A stretch of DNA of 64,000 nucleotides from Saccharopolyspora elongata (GCF_004348985.1 NZ_SMKW01000004.1:223204-287203), one strand, 5' to 3'; positions 8,472-17,200 are shown, numbered from the stretch's first letter. Numbers and translations: made by a program. Notes: generated by a model not told the origin, from the sequence alone.

Positions 8472-9074
8472 GTGGGCACTACCCGTACTCCGCGCGAGAG
8501 GTGGATCGAGGCGGGACTCGAGGCTCTATCCGACGGTGGCCCGGAAGCCGTCCGCGTCGAAGTGCTGGCCAAACGCCTGGGCGTCACCAAGGGCGGGTTC
8601 TACGGGTACTTCGCCGACCGCGAGGCCCTCCTCGAAGCGATGCTGGACACCTGGGAACGAGAAAGCACCGACGACGTGCTCGAACGCATCGAACACGAGG
8701 GCGGCGACCCGAAGGCCAAAATCCGCCGCGCGGGCGAGCTCACCCTCTCGGACGACCGACTGCTCCCCATCGACCTGGCGATCCGCGACTGGGCGAGACG
8801 CGATGCAGCGGTCGCCGAACGACTCCGGCGAATCGACAACCAGCGCATGGCCCTGCTGCGCGACATGATCGGCACCTTCTGCTCCGACCCCGACGAGATC
8901 GAAGCACGCAGCCTTCTCGCATTCTGCGCGGCGATCGGCGCGCACTTCCTCGCCGCCGATCACGGCGATCGCACCCGCGCCCAGGTCCTCGCACGTGCCG
9001 CCGATCTGCTGCTCGACATCACCCACCCGGAATCTTTGCCACATCGACGGGGAAGAGGGGACCGTAGGGGTTGA
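8472..9074 (+). CDS. TetR-family transcriptional regulator
   Basis: The 200-residue product starts at GTG 8472. The HTH reads RWIEAGLEALSDGGPEAVRV and LGVTKGGFYGYFADREALLE. The C-terminal domain is helical with no recognisable ligand signature. The twin TATACG-N4-CGTATA palindromes in the divergent gap make it the likely repressor of both itself and the DUF2867 gene. Confidence 0.92.
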   Translation: MGTTRTPRERWIEAGLEALSDGGPEAVRVEVLAKRLGVTKGGFYGYFADREALLEAMLDTWERESTDDVLERIEHEGGDPKAKIRRAGELTLSDDRLLPIDLAIRDWARRDAAVAERLRRIDNQRMALLRDMIGTFCSDPDEIEARSLLAFCAAIGAHFLAADHGDRTRAQVLARAADLLLDITHPESLPHRRGRGDRRG

Positions 9075-9094
9075 ACGACAAGCTAAGCGGGTCC

Positions 9095-9448
9095 TCAGGA
9101 GCGGGTTGAGTTCCTGCCTCGGCGGTGGCTCGCGATGGCGACCGCGATGGCTGTCGCGACGATGAGGGCCGCGAAGGCCGGGTTCATGTCCTTGGACAGG
9201 CTTGGTGCTCGGTCCGGTCCGATCGCCCAGAGGGCCAGGGGTATGGCGTAGACCGCCGCGAGTGCGGCGGCCCACCACCGGAGTGCTCGGAGGCGCGTGT
9301 CGATCAGGGTGCCGATCAGCACGAGCGCGACCGGGACCACCGCCACCATGGCGAACTGGCCGATGATCAGGACCGGCGTGGCCCACGCCGAGATGATGAC
9401 GAGCCTTGTGGCGCGGAAGCGGTTGCCGCGCGGTGTTGCGGTGACCAT
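9095..9448 (-). CDS. Small integral membrane protein
   Basis: The 117-residue protein starts MVTATPRGN directly after a strong AGGAGGAG box. It shows three hydrophobic segments (LVIISAWATPVLIIGQFAMV with VVPVALVLIGTLI, WWAAALAAVYAIPLALWAI, and AALIVATAIAVAIA) and a basic C-terminus. I do not recognise the family. It may be co-transcribed with the SRPBCC gene 118 bp upstream on the same strand. Confidence 0.75.
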   Translation of the reverse strand: MVTATPRGNRFRATRLVIISAWATPVLIIGQFAMVAVVPVALVLIGTLIDTRLRALRWWAAALAAVYAIPLALWAIGPDRAPSLSKDMNPAFAALIVATAIAVAIASHRRGRNSTRS

Positions 9449-9566
9449 TCGTCTCCTCCTGGGAGCGAGGCGTAGCGCGTGGAATCCGTTGCTATGCGAC
9501 GAAGTTCGCGTGGACCGGACGGGCATGCGTCCGGCGCGGGTTCTTCGGCGTGGTCGCCGGGTCGCG

Positions 9567-10256
9567 TCAGGCGTTGCCCGTCGGGTTGTAGTGGCGGGAC
9601 TCGGCGGTGGCCTTGAGGGCTGCCAGCCATGCCTCCAGCCCCTTTCCGAGGTGATCGGTCGCCAGGGGCACGTCGGCGTCGACCTGCGGGCCGGTGTGGG
9701 TTTCCTCGGTGCGCACCAGGACGCCGCCGTTGACCTCGGTGAAGCTCCAGACGTGGACGCCGTCGATGCGCAGCCCTTCGCCGATCGCGGGCCCGGTCCA
9801 GCGGATGCACTTGTTCTGCTGCAGCTGCTGGACGGTGGAGGTGATGACCAGCGTCGTGGCGGGGCTGACCGGGGTGGGCGGGACCGGCGTGGTCCACCGG
9901 AACTGCGAGTTCTTCCGGAACCGGCCCGGGTCCAGGCTTTCGGCGGTGGTGACGGGCTCCTGCCAGGACGGCCAGCTCTTCACGTCGGTCTGCAGCTCCC
10001 AGACCGTTCTCAGCGGTGCCTTGATGAAGGTCTCGGTCCGGTACCGGACCTCGGCGCTGGGATCGACACCTTCGCCCTGGCAGGTCAGCGAAGCCGGGTC
10101 GGCGGCGTGACCGCCCGTGGCCGCCAGGGTGGGGATGACGATGGCGCCGAGGATGCCGGCGGCCAGCGGAATCGCGACCAGTGCGGCACGTGCACCACCT
10201 CGGCGGCGGGGCCGGGCCTGCGGGTTCGGCGAGGTGCTCGGGTGGATGCCGGACAT
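9567..10256 (-). CDS. SRPBCC-family protein with N-terminal membrane anchor
   Basis: The 229-residue product (start MSGIHP after GAGGAG) has an Arg-rich N-terminus, one hydrophobic segment (ALVAIPLAAGILGAIVIP) and then a START/SRPBCC fold recognised from EVRYRTETFIKAPLRTVWEL, VKSWPSWQEPVTTAE and the C-terminal helix LGKGLEAWLAALKATAE. The domain forms a hydrophobic ligand pocket. It is probably anchored with the pocket outside the cell. It diverges from a TetR gene. Confidence 0.85.
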   Translation of the reverse strand: MSGIHPSTSPNPQARPRRRGGARAALVAIPLAAGILGAIVIPTLAATGGHAADPASLTCQGEGVDPSAEVRYRTETFIKAPLRTVWELQTDVKSWPSWQEPVTTAESLDPGRFRKNSQFRWTTPVPPTPVSPATTLVITSTVQQLQQNKCIRWTGPAIGEGLRIDGVHVWSFTEVNGGVLVRTEETHTGPQVDADVPLATDHLGKGLEAWLAALKATAESRHYNPTGNA

Positions 10257-10302
10257 GGTTCTCCTCTTCGTCGGACGCAAGAGCGTTAGTAGTACTCGCT
10301 TG

Positions 10303-10319
10303 AGTTAGAAGCTATAACT
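10303..10319. promoter_or_regulatory. Inverted repeat in the SRPBCC/TetR divergent promoter
   Basis: AGTTA (10303-10307) faces TAACT (10315-10319) across seven bases in an AT-rich gap; AGTAGT and ACTACT flank it as a second, wider dyad. It is a candidate TetR operator for the divergent genes at 10256 and 10398. Confidence 0.4.
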
Positions 10320-10397
10320 ACTCTGTGTGGGTGTCAATAAAGAAAGTGATAACCTCTAACGAGAGTGATGGCGCTGCGGCCGGGGAGGGTGACTGCG

Positions 10398-11042
10398 ATG
10401 GGTACGGGCGGTACGAGCCCGCGGGAGCGCTACCGGGCCCAGGTGCACGCGGAGATCAAGCAGCACGCGTGGGAGCAGGTGGCCACGACCGGCGTCTCGG
10501 CGTTGTCCCTCAACGCGATCGCCAAGCGCATGGGGATGAGCGGCCCCGCGCTGTACCGGTACTTCGCCAGCCGCGACGAGCTGCTCACCGAACTCATCCG
10601 CGACGCCTACCGAAGCCTCGCCGACGCCGTCCTCGCGGCTGCCGACTCCGGCGCCGACGTGGCCGGGCTGGCGCACGTCGTGCGGGACTGGGCCCTCGCG
10701 GACCCGCAGCGGTACTTCCTCCTCTACGGCACGCCCGTTCCCGGCTACCACGCGCCGGAAGACACCGCGAAGATCACATCCGAGATGATGGCCGTGCTGA
10801 TCGAAGCCCACACGGCGGCGCTCTCCGCGGAGGCCCCGGCGACACCGTTCGACGCCCATCTCGGGGAGCACCGCCATTGGGCCGACGACTCGGCGCCGAC
10901 CGCGGCCCTCCGCAAGTCCCTGGCCTTCTGGACCCGCGTGCACGGCGTCGTCTCGCTCGAACTCGCCGGGCACTTCAACGGAATGGGATTCGACCCGGCC
11001 CTGCTCTTCCGGCAAGAACTGGACGAACTGCTGGCGCACTGA
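10398..11042 (+). CDS. TetR-family regulator with WHG-type C-terminal domain
   Basis: The start ATG 10398 follows GGGGAGGGT; upstream in-frame ATGs at 10365 and 10368 lack a box. The 214-residue protein has HTH sequence WEQVATTGVSALSLNAIAKR with MGMSGPALYRYFASRDELLT. The C-terminal part (FWTRVHGVVSLELAGHFNGM) is typical of the WHG/TetR_C domain. The likely target is the divergent SRPBCC gene and perhaps the small membrane protein behind it. Confidence 0.92.
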   Translation: MGTGGTSPRERYRAQVHAEIKQHAWEQVATTGVSALSLNAIAKRMGMSGPALYRYFASRDELLTELIRDAYRSLADAVLAAADSGADVAGLAHVVRDWALADPQRYFLLYGTPVPGYHAPEDTAKITSEMMAVLIEAHTAALSAEAPATPFDAHLGEHRHWADDSAPTAALRKSLAFWTRVHGVVSLELAGHFNGMGFDPALLFRQELDELLAH

Positions 11043-11190
11043 CCGTGGCCGCGCCGCCGTTCGTCCCCTGTGGACTACGCGAACTTGTCATGCTGTCCGC
11101 CTCCTAGGTCTCTGTCCGGCATGCCCATGGGAAGTACGGTTAGCCACGCGGCAGCGATGGCGGGCGCTGCCCGCGATCTTCATGTCGGCC

Positions 11191-11208
11191 CTTCGCGCCT
11201 GGGCGAAG
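11191..11208. terminator. Hairpin, possible terminator
   Basis: CTTCGC (11191-11196) and GCGAAG (11203-11208) enclose six bases between the convergent TetR gene and the 50-residue peptide gene. There is no T-run. The rest of 11043-11266 shows no gene. Confidence 0.35.
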
Positions 11209-11266
11209 CCGGACTCGTTACTCGATCGTCCCTTGTGGATATTCGTTTGCTCTCGGCGGCCGGACG

Positions 11267-11419
11267 TCAGTTGTAGCCCAGGATCAGGTGGCTCTCTTCG
11301 TGGTCGTAGAACGTCGCCTCGGGGTTCTCCGGGCGCGGCGTCGACTCCTGCTCGGTGTCGGTCGCACCGCTCGCCGAGGCGGAGTTCGTCGCGGTGTCTA
11401 CATGGGACTGCTGGGGCAT
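11267..11419 (-). CDS. Orphan 50-residue acidic peptide
   Basis: The ATG at 11419 is preceded by GAGGAAGG at good spacing, and the gene follows the channel-like gene by 20 bp, so it should be translated from the same transcript. The product is 50 residues, begins MPQQSHVDTATNSASASG, is Ser/Thr/Glu-rich with no hydrophobic segment, and ends in a distinctive HEESHLILGYN tail. It has no cysteine. I do not recognise the family. A short leader-like acidic body with a distinct C-terminal tail resembles peptide precursors, but no modifying enzyme is adjacent, so a regulatory peptide of the channel is equally possible. Confidence 0.6.
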   Translation of the reverse strand: MPQQSHVDTATNSASASGATDTEQESTPRPENPEATFYDHEESHLILGYN

Positions 11420-11439
11420 CGTGTTGACCTTCCTCGACT

Positions 11440-12834
11440 TCAGTTCGCGGAAATGGCGACGTTCTCGATGGGACGGGACGCCCATTGTGCGAGGTCGACC
11501 ACGAGGTCGTCGTCGAACAACGCGCAGGTGCGATCGAGCAGGGTGAAGACGCTCAGCGGTTTCAGGCCGAGCAGCCTTGCCGCGACGAACGGGCCTGCGA
11601 TGCGGGTGACGTCGCAGACCGCGCCGATGCGGAACAGCGATTTGGATTCGGCTGTGACGTCGTCTCCTCCGGCGCGCAGCACGATTCGCAGCTGAGGTGC
11701 GACGGCCCGGGCCGTGACCGCGACGGCGATGTTCTCCAGGCCGTCGGACGAAACCGCCGCCAGTGCTCTGGCTTTTGGCAAGGCGAGGCGTTGCAGCAAG
11801 AATCGGTCGCCGCCCCGGCCCAGGACCACGGGGATGCCGAGCTCGCGCGCCAGCGGCAGGCACGGCGCGTGGCGGTCTCGTTCGACGGCCACGACGGGGA
11901 TTCCCATCGCTTGCAGTTCGCAGCACAGCCGTAGTGCGACCTGCCCGAGGCCGACGACCACGACGTGGTTGCGGCGTGGCACCGCGCGGGAGCCGACGAT
12001 TCCGGTGAGCCGCCGCGACATGAGCCGGTCCACGAAGCCCGCGGTGAACATCGCGGCGAATGCGAGCACGGCGAGCATGGATGCCGCGGAGAGCAGCTTG
12101 TACCAGTCGGGCGCGTGTTCGCTGGCGGGGGAGGAGCCGACGGTGGTCAGGGTTCGGGTGGCGTGCCAGAACGCGTCGGCCCAGTGCTCGTGCAGGAAGG
12201 TCCAGGCCAGGGTGCTGTCGAGGGCGAGCACGAGGAGAAGGCCGGCGAATCCGGTGAGCATCGCTCGTGATGAGGTCTCCACGGGCCGGAATTGGCTGCG
12301 GAGCATGTGGAATCGGCTTCGCCACGGCGCGGGCCGATGCGGCGTCCGCCTGACCCGGGTCCCGTCGGCGGTGCGTTCGACGGCCAGGAGCTGGTCGCCC
12401 GAGCGTTGGAGGCTGGCGAGGTTCGGCGTGACGCAGGTGCCCAGCAGCGCCGGCACGATTGCGTCCGTCATTCCGAGCACGGTGCAGTTCGGGACGGTGC
12501 GGGTGAGTTCGTCCGCGACCGTGCGGTCGAAGATCGTGACGACCAGCCGTACTCCGGGTGCGAGATGTTCTACGAGCAGGGCGTAGCGCAACGCCACGAT
12601 GTCGTTGCGGGACACCACAGCCACGCCGTCGACGGAGTCAGGTAGTCGGTGTCGCAGCTCGTCGTCGTCCGGCCGGTGCAGGCGGTCGACGTGGTTCCCC
12701 CAGCGCTGGGCGTGGTCGGCCACCGAGCGGCCCAGGTCCTCGTCGTCGCCGATGACGAGGAGGGTGCGGCCTGTCGGCGGCGCTACCTCGTGCTCGGGCG
12801 GCGGGCCTGCGTGGTTGACCATCGATCCGTTCAC
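11440..12834 (-). CDS. Channel-like protein with two TrkA-N (RCK) domains
   Basis: The 464-residue protein has a first Rossmann-like RCK domain (TLLVIGDDEDLGRSVADHAQ, residues about 23-150), two membrane helices (AMLTGFAGLLLVLALDSTLAW and LLSAASMLAVLAFAAMFTAG) flanking a pore-loop-like TLTTVGSSP, and a second RCK domain (NHVVVVGLGQVALRLCCELQ). This is the CASTOR/Kch-like layout, but the loop lacks the GYGD selectivity filter, so ion choice is uncertain. The start is GTG 12834 or ATG 12822. It is followed by the 50-residue peptide gene in the same operon. Confidence 0.82.
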   Translation of the reverse strand: MNGSMVNHAGPPPEHEVAPPTGRTLLVIGDDEDLGRSVADHAQRWGNHVDRLHRPDDDELRHRLPDSVDGVAVVSRNDIVALRYALLVEHLAPGVRLVVTIFDRTVADELTRTVPNCTVLGMTDAIVPALLGTCVTPNLASLQRSGDQLLAVERTADGTRVRRTPHRPAPWRSRFHMLRSQFRPVETSSRAMLTGFAGLLLVLALDSTLAWTFLHEHWADAFWHATRTLTTVGSSPASEHAPDWYKLLSAASMLAVLAFAAMFTAGFVDRLMSRRLTGIVGSRAVPRRNHVVVVGLGQVALRLCCELQAMGIPVVAVERDRHAPCLPLARELGIPVVLGRGGDRFLLQRLALPKARALAAVSSDGLENIAVAVTARAVAPQLRIVLRAGGDDVTAESKSLFRIGAVCDVTRIAGPFVAARLLGLKPLSVFTLLDRTCALFDDDLVVDLAQWASRPIENVAISAN

Positions 12835-12972
12835 CGTTCCGTCGGCGCGAGCTCGGGAAGATGTTCCGGAAGATTAGAGTTTCGGCGGCCACGAGAAGCT
12901 TGTCCGATCGGCTACTGTTGCCCGCACCCGGCTGTCCGGTCGAACAAGCCCCCGCGGCGCGACGACCCGCCG

Positions 12973-14160
12973 TCAGGTCCCGTCGGCCAGGTGGGCGCTG
13001 ATCGCCTCGAACATCCGCAGCGACGCGAGGTGCTTCCACCGTTCCAGCGGGGCCGGCCAGCTGGAGAGCTTCACGCCCACCACATCGTTCGCGCGGTCGA
13101 GGTAGACGAGTTGGCCGTGGATGCCCAGGCACAACGCCACATCGCCGCCCGCCTTGGGGAACCAGAACTTGCTGCGGTAAGCCCCGCCAGGCAGCCCGTG
13201 CGCGTCGGCGGCCGCGGCGAAGGCCTCCGCCGCGTCCGGTGCGCCGGTGAAGATGTCCGCCACCCACTGCGCGGGCACCACCTGCTCGCCGGTGAGCGAG
13301 GTGCCGTCCGCCAGGATCATCGCGCCGAAGCGGGCGAGGTCGCCGAGCGTGGTGCAGATTCCGCCGTCGAACATCCCGGTGCCCTCCGAGTCCACGGCGA
13401 TGAAGGCGTCGTGCTCCGCGCCCAGGCGTGACCAGAGCAGATCCGATGCCAGCCGGGGGAAGCGCTCGCCGGCCGCGGCCTCGCAGACCCAGCCGAGCAC
13501 GTCGGTTTCCGCGCTGCGGTACTCGAACCGGCCACCGTGGGGGCGATCCTGGCGCAGGGTGGGGAGGAACGCCTTGAGCGACGCGGGGGAGTCCGCGCTG
13601 CGCCTCGGCACCCACCCGACGGCTTCGTCGAGGTGCCGCACATCCGAGTCCGGGTCGAGGTAGTCCTCGCGGAACACGACGCCGCTGCGCATGTCCAGCA
13701 GGTGCCGGACGGTGGCGCCGGCGTACCCGCTGTCGGTGAGCTCGGGCACGTAGGCGGCGACCGGGGCTTCGGGGTCGACGAGCCCGCGGCCGACCAACGC
13801 CCCGGTCACCGTGGACACCAGCGATTTGCTCACCGACATCAGGAGGTGGCGCGTCGCCGGGGTCATCCCGCCGGCGTATTCCTCGGCGACCACCCGGTTG
13901 CGGTGCAGCACCATCCAGCCGTTGGTGTCGCTGGAGCCCACGATGTCGGCCACGGTGCGGGTCGATCCGTCGTCGAGGGCCACGTCGAGCCCGGTGAGGT
14001 CGCGCGGGCTGCGCTCCAGCTCGGCCGCCGGGCCGCCGCCGCGGGAGATGTCGGCGGCGGGGCCGACTTCGTCCAGGTGCTGGAACGACCAGCGGATGAG
14101 CTCCGGTGCCTGCCAGTTCTCGAAGGTCACGGGGACGGGCGGGCGGTCCGCTGCGTGCAT
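12973..14160 (-). CDS. NylB-like serine hydrolase (class C beta-lactamase superfamily)
   Basis: The 395-residue protein has the SxxK motif SVSK (109-112) and the tyrosine motif YRS (214-216), closely matching the Ser112-Lys115-Tyr215 spacing known for 6-aminohexanoate-dimer hydrolase NylB. GGAAAGGA precedes the ATG at 14160. There is no signal peptide, so it is probably cytoplasmic. Such enzymes act as amidases or esterases rather than penicillinases. It lies 26 bp after a truncated amidohydrolase gene and probably shares its transcript. Confidence 0.88.
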   Translation of the reverse strand: MHAADRPPVPVTFENWQAPELIRWSFQHLDEVGPAADISRGGGPAAELERSPRDLTGLDVALDDGSTRTVADIVGSSDTNGWMVLHRNRVVAEEYAGGMTPATRHLLMSVSKSLVSTVTGALVGRGLVDPEAPVAAYVPELTDSGYAGATVRHLLDMRSGVVFREDYLDPDSDVRHLDEAVGWVPRRSADSPASLKAFLPTLRQDRPHGGRFEYRSAETDVLGWVCEAAAGERFPRLASDLLWSRLGAEHDAFIAVDSEGTGMFDGGICTTLGDLARFGAMILADGTSLTGEQVVPAQWVADIFTGAPDAAEAFAAAADAHGLPGGAYRSKFWFPKAGGDVALCLGIHGQLVYLDRANDVVGVKLSSWPAPLERWKHLASLRMFEAISAHLADGT

Positions 14161-14186
14161 GTCGAATCCTTTCCGTCGCTGGCCGG

Positions 14187-15185
14187 TCAGCCGGCCCGGT
14201 GGGTGATCAGGCCCGCCGACACGGTGAGCCGGATCGGGGCGTCGGCGAGTTCGTCGGCCGGTGCGTCGACCGGGTCGACCGCGAACGCGGTCAGGTCGGC
14301 CCGGCACCCCACCGCGATTCGGCCGGCGTGCGACGCGGTGCCGTCCGCGATCGCGGCCTGGGTGGTCATCCCCTCCAGCGCCATCAGCCCGGTCAGCGCC
14401 TGCTCGGGGGTCACGGGCGCGATGTCGGTCCCGGGCCAGCGGCGCAGCCGGGCGAAGCCGAGCACCTCGCGGGCGTCGTACCCAGCGATCGGCCAATCCG
14501 AGCCCAGCACGAGGATTCCGCCGGATTCGCGCACGTCGCGGCAGCGCCAGGCCCGGTTGGCCCGCTCGGTGCCGAGCCGGGTCGACCACGCGTCGCTGTG
14601 GTCGGCCTTGGTGTACGCCGTGTGCGACGGCTGCATGGAGGCCACCAGGCCCGTGGCCACCAGCCGGCGGACCTGGTCGATCGGCAGCGTCTCGAGGTGC
14701 TCGATCCGGTGCCGGATGCCGTGGGTCTCCACGCCCTGGAAGCCGTCGACGACGTGGCGCACGCCGGCGTCCCCGATGGCGTGGGTCGCGGTCTGCACCT
14801 TCGCTGCCGCGAAGCGGCGGACCGCCTCGGTGTACTCCTCGGTGTCCAGCCACAACGCGTCGGTGTTCTGGCCGAGGCAGTCGGCGTGCTCCAGCCAGGC
14901 GGTGCCGCCCTCCACGGTGCCGTCGATGAAGAACTTCACCGCGGCGACCTCCCACCGCCTGCCGCGCCGGCCCTGGAGCGCGATGCGCTCGTCGATGTCG
15001 TCGCCGGGCATGCACCACGGTGCCAGCCGCAACCGCACCGGCAGATCGGTCTCGTCCTCGATCTGCGCCAGCAGGTTCAGGGTGCTTTCCGTGCCGTCCA
15101 TGACGTTGCCGCCGGTGAGCCCGGACGCCGCCATCCCGCCGAGCAGTTCGACGAGCCTGCGCCGCAGGACGAGCACGCCGATCAT
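14187..15185 (-). pseudogene. Amidohydrolase family 3 (YtcJ-like), 5'-truncated
   Basis: The 332 residues match the C-terminal two-thirds of YtcJ-type amidohydrolases: KFFIDGTVEGGTAW, ATHAIGDAGVRHVVDGF, HRIEHLE, LVLGSDWPIAGYDA and CRADLTAF. The N-terminal portion with the HxH zinc site is missing; upstream lies the divergent TetR gene. The metal-binding barrel cannot be complete, so it is probably inactive. Related proteins are about 500-550 residues. The truncation point is near 15190. Confidence 0.75.
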
Positions 15186-15241
15186 GGCCAGCGCGGAGAC
15201 GACCGGCGCGACGACGGTCCGCCAGCGGCCCCCGGTGTTGG

Positions 15242-15889
15242 GTGAATGTGGTGGGAGCCACGCAACGACGGGCGGGACGTCCCCGTACGGCGGTGCTGGA
15301 CCGCCGGCGGATCGGCGAGATGGCGCTGGAGCTGGTCGACGAGAGCGGGGACTTCACGCTCCCCGAGCTGGCCCGGCGGCTCGGGGTCCAGACCGGCTCG
15401 CTCTACCACCACGTCGATGGCCGGGCCGGTGTGATCGAACTGCTCCGCGAGCAGATCAGCGACCGGATGGATCCGGTGCCGCTCGAGACGCACCCCTGGG
15501 ACGTCGCGATGGAGGCCTTCTTCCGTTCCTACCGCGCGGTTTTCGCCGCGCACCCGCGCGTGGTGCCGCTGCTGGCCACCGCCACGATCCGCTCGCCCGA
15601 GGTCATCGCGGCGTACGACAAGATCGCCGCCAAGCTGGCGGACAGCGGCATTCCGGTCGGCCGGACGATGGAGATCCTCACCGCGATGGAGAACTTCATC
15701 ATCGGTTCGGCGCTGGACCTCGCGGCGCCGGAGGTGATGTGGGAGATCCCGGAAGGGGTCGAAGCACCGAACCTCGCGGCCGCCCTCGCCGCGCAGGAGA
15801 CCTCCACCGACCGAGCCGAGCGGGCGTTCGAGGTCGGCATGGCGACCCTGCTCGACGCGGCGCGAGCCGAAGCGGCCGCCTCACGCTGA
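15242..15889 (+). CDS. TetR-family transcriptional regulator
   Basis: The 215-residue protein has HTH LTLPELARR-like sequence (FTLPELARRLGVQTGSLYHH) and a TetR_C domain resembling those of TetR-class and AcrR-type regulators (PEVIAAYDKIAAKLADSG). The start is GTG 15242 or a GTG within the next ten bases; no clear ribosome binding site is seen. It is divergent to the truncated amidohydrolase and serine hydrolase genes, its probable targets. Confidence 0.88.
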   Translation: MNVVGATQRRAGRPRTAVLDRRRIGEMALELVDESGDFTLPELARRLGVQTGSLYHHVDGRAGVIELLREQISDRMDPVPLETHPWDVAMEAFFRSYRAVFAAHPRVVPLLATATIRSPEVIAAYDKIAAKLADSGIPVGRTMEILTAMENFIIGSALDLAAPEVMWEIPEGVEAPNLAAALAAQETSTDRAERAFEVGMATLLDAARAEAAASR

Positions 15890-16156
15890 CGCGCTCGGCC
15901 GGCGCGCTGCGCGCGGCGGAAATGGCGATGTGGCGCGGGTTTTCCGCGCCGCAGTCGGCTAATCATCCGGTGTGGACTTCTTGGTCAATGGGCCGACCGG
16001 CGAAACCGCGCCGACCGGCAGCGCGACCCCTTCGAGGAGTCCGTCGCGCCGCATGATCCGCGATCGCGGTGTTCGGTGCGACCATCCCGCGGTTCATGTC
16101 GAAGGCCGGCACCGAGCTGCCTTCCAGCGCCGCGCTAGCGATGCCTGGGTGCGCGC
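15890..16156. other. Gap without recognisable gene
   Basis: The stretch between the convergent TetR and HD-domain genes is GC-rich. Short open frames exist on both strands, but none has a plausible start or a family match. It may be gene debris. Confidence 0.5.
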
Positions 16157-16831
16157 TCAGGTCTTCGGTTGGTAGCCGTCGTAGTCGTTCCAGCCGGGGG
16201 TCTGGCTCATCAGTTGTTTCCACGTCGGCCAGATCGTCTGGGTCTCTTGGCGCAGAAGTTCGCCGGGCATGCTGAATGGCGGGGCCTTGTGCGGTTTTTC
16301 GAGTGCTTGACCGACGATCGTCTCGTACAGCACGGGCGCGGCGTGCAGGCGAGGCAGCACGGCGTGGATGCGGTCGGCGTAGCCGGCCGGGAGGGGGTGC
16401 GTGCCGTCGGGGCCGAGGTCGAATCCGACACCGGAGGTCACCAGCGCGATCTCGGGGCGCTTGCGGATGGCGATGTCGTAGTGCAGGTGCAGGGCAACCG
16501 CATCCCATACGACCTCGACCTTCTCGGGCGGCAATCCCTGTTCGGCGAGGAAGCGTGCGGCCAAGTCGGCGCCGTCGATGTCGAAGCGCTGATCGCCGTT
16601 GCCCTCGGGGCTGAGCCCGGCATCGTGCAGAAGGCAACCCAGAAACAGCAGTTCGTCGTCGTAGTCGCGGTCGGGTTGCAGGCCTTGCTGCTCTCCGAGG
16701 AAGCGCCCGTAGAGATAACTGCGCATGCTGTGGTTGAAGATCGCAGGGGTCTCGATGCCTTTCACGAAGCGCACCGCTTTCAGCGCCATATCGGTTCGGG
16801 GGAAGGGAAGTTCCCCGTACGGGTTGTCCAT
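16157..16831 (-). CDS. HD-domain metal-dependent hydrolase, cyanamide hydratase-like
   Basis: The start MDNPYGELPF follows AGGAAGG. In the 224-residue product, His34 (FNHSMRSYLYG) and the His69-Asp70 pair (LGCLLHDAGL) with a later Asp (DIDGADLAARFL) and VALHLHYDIA give the HD-superfamily metal site. The arrangement resembles small cyanamide hydratase/urea hydro-lyase-like HD proteins, although substrate cannot be set. A further 32 codons of open frame upstream are probably untranslated. Confidence 0.85.
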   Translation of the reverse strand: MDNPYGELPFPRTDMALKAVRFVKGIETPAIFNHSMRSYLYGRFLGEQQGLQPDRDYDDELLFLGCLLHDAGLSPEGNGDQRFDIDGADLAARFLAEQGLPPEKVEVVWDAVALHLHYDIAIRKRPEIALVTSGVGFDLGPDGTHPLPAGYADRIHAVLPRLHAAPVLYETIVGQALEKPHKAPPFSMPGELLRQETQTIWPTWKQLMSQTPGWNDYDGYQPKT

Positions 16832-16995
16832 CAGGTCAGCCTTCCTGGGCTTGGGGATGGGGGATTGGCTCGCGCGGGCGCGGTTTCGGATCCGCCCCAG
16901 GATTGGGGACAGCGGCACCTCGGTCACTGCGGGTGCCTTCAGGACGGCGTCCGAATAAGTTGCCTGTCAATATGTACCAAACCTACACCTTGTTG

Positions 16996-17010
16996 AGTAG
17001 GCTACCTACT
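16996..17010. promoter_or_regulatory. 15-bp inverted repeat, probable PadR-type operator
   Basis: AGTAGG (16996-17001), CTA and CCTACT (17005-17010) form a perfect dyad ending one base before the ATG of a decayed PadR-like gene. It lies in an AT-rich promoter-like stretch between the HD-domain gene and the glycosyltransferase gene. Confidence 0.5.
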
Positions 17011-17011
17011 T

Positions 17012-17200
17012 ATGAGGTCGAATGTGACGCGAGCACACCTGGGTCGACGGTTGCCGGACGTGCTTGAGCCGGACCCGCTGCGCGGCTACGCGATGATCGC
17101 CGCGGTCCGTGCCGAAGCGGGGCGCGTTCGAGCTGTGCGCGGACAGGATCTACCCGGGTCTTGAACCAGACGGAGCGAGCTCGCCACGACGATTGGCTCG
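17012..17200 (+). pseudogene. PadR-family regulator remnant
   Basis: From ATG 17012 the frame reads LEPDPLRGYAMIAAVRAEAG; after a frameshift it continues FELCADRIYPGLEPDG. Intact PadR proteins have the same order, with a HGY-x-hydrophobic helix and the IYP-x-L recognition-helix motif. The frame closes after about 50 codons and nothing of the C-terminal domain remains. It lies upstream of the glycosyltransferase gene, which it may once have regulated. The rest of 17200-17273 is leader of that gene. Confidence 0.65.

Noticed and set aside
11267..11419. Naming the 50-residue peptide a RiPP precursor
   Set aside because: No modifying enzyme, protease or exporter is adjacent and the tail matches no known class; kept as an orphan peptide.
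13537..16056. 839-codon plus-strand open frame
   Set aside because: It covers the antisense of the serine hydrolase and amidohydrolase genes and part of the TetR gene in the wrong frame; no domain is recognisable.
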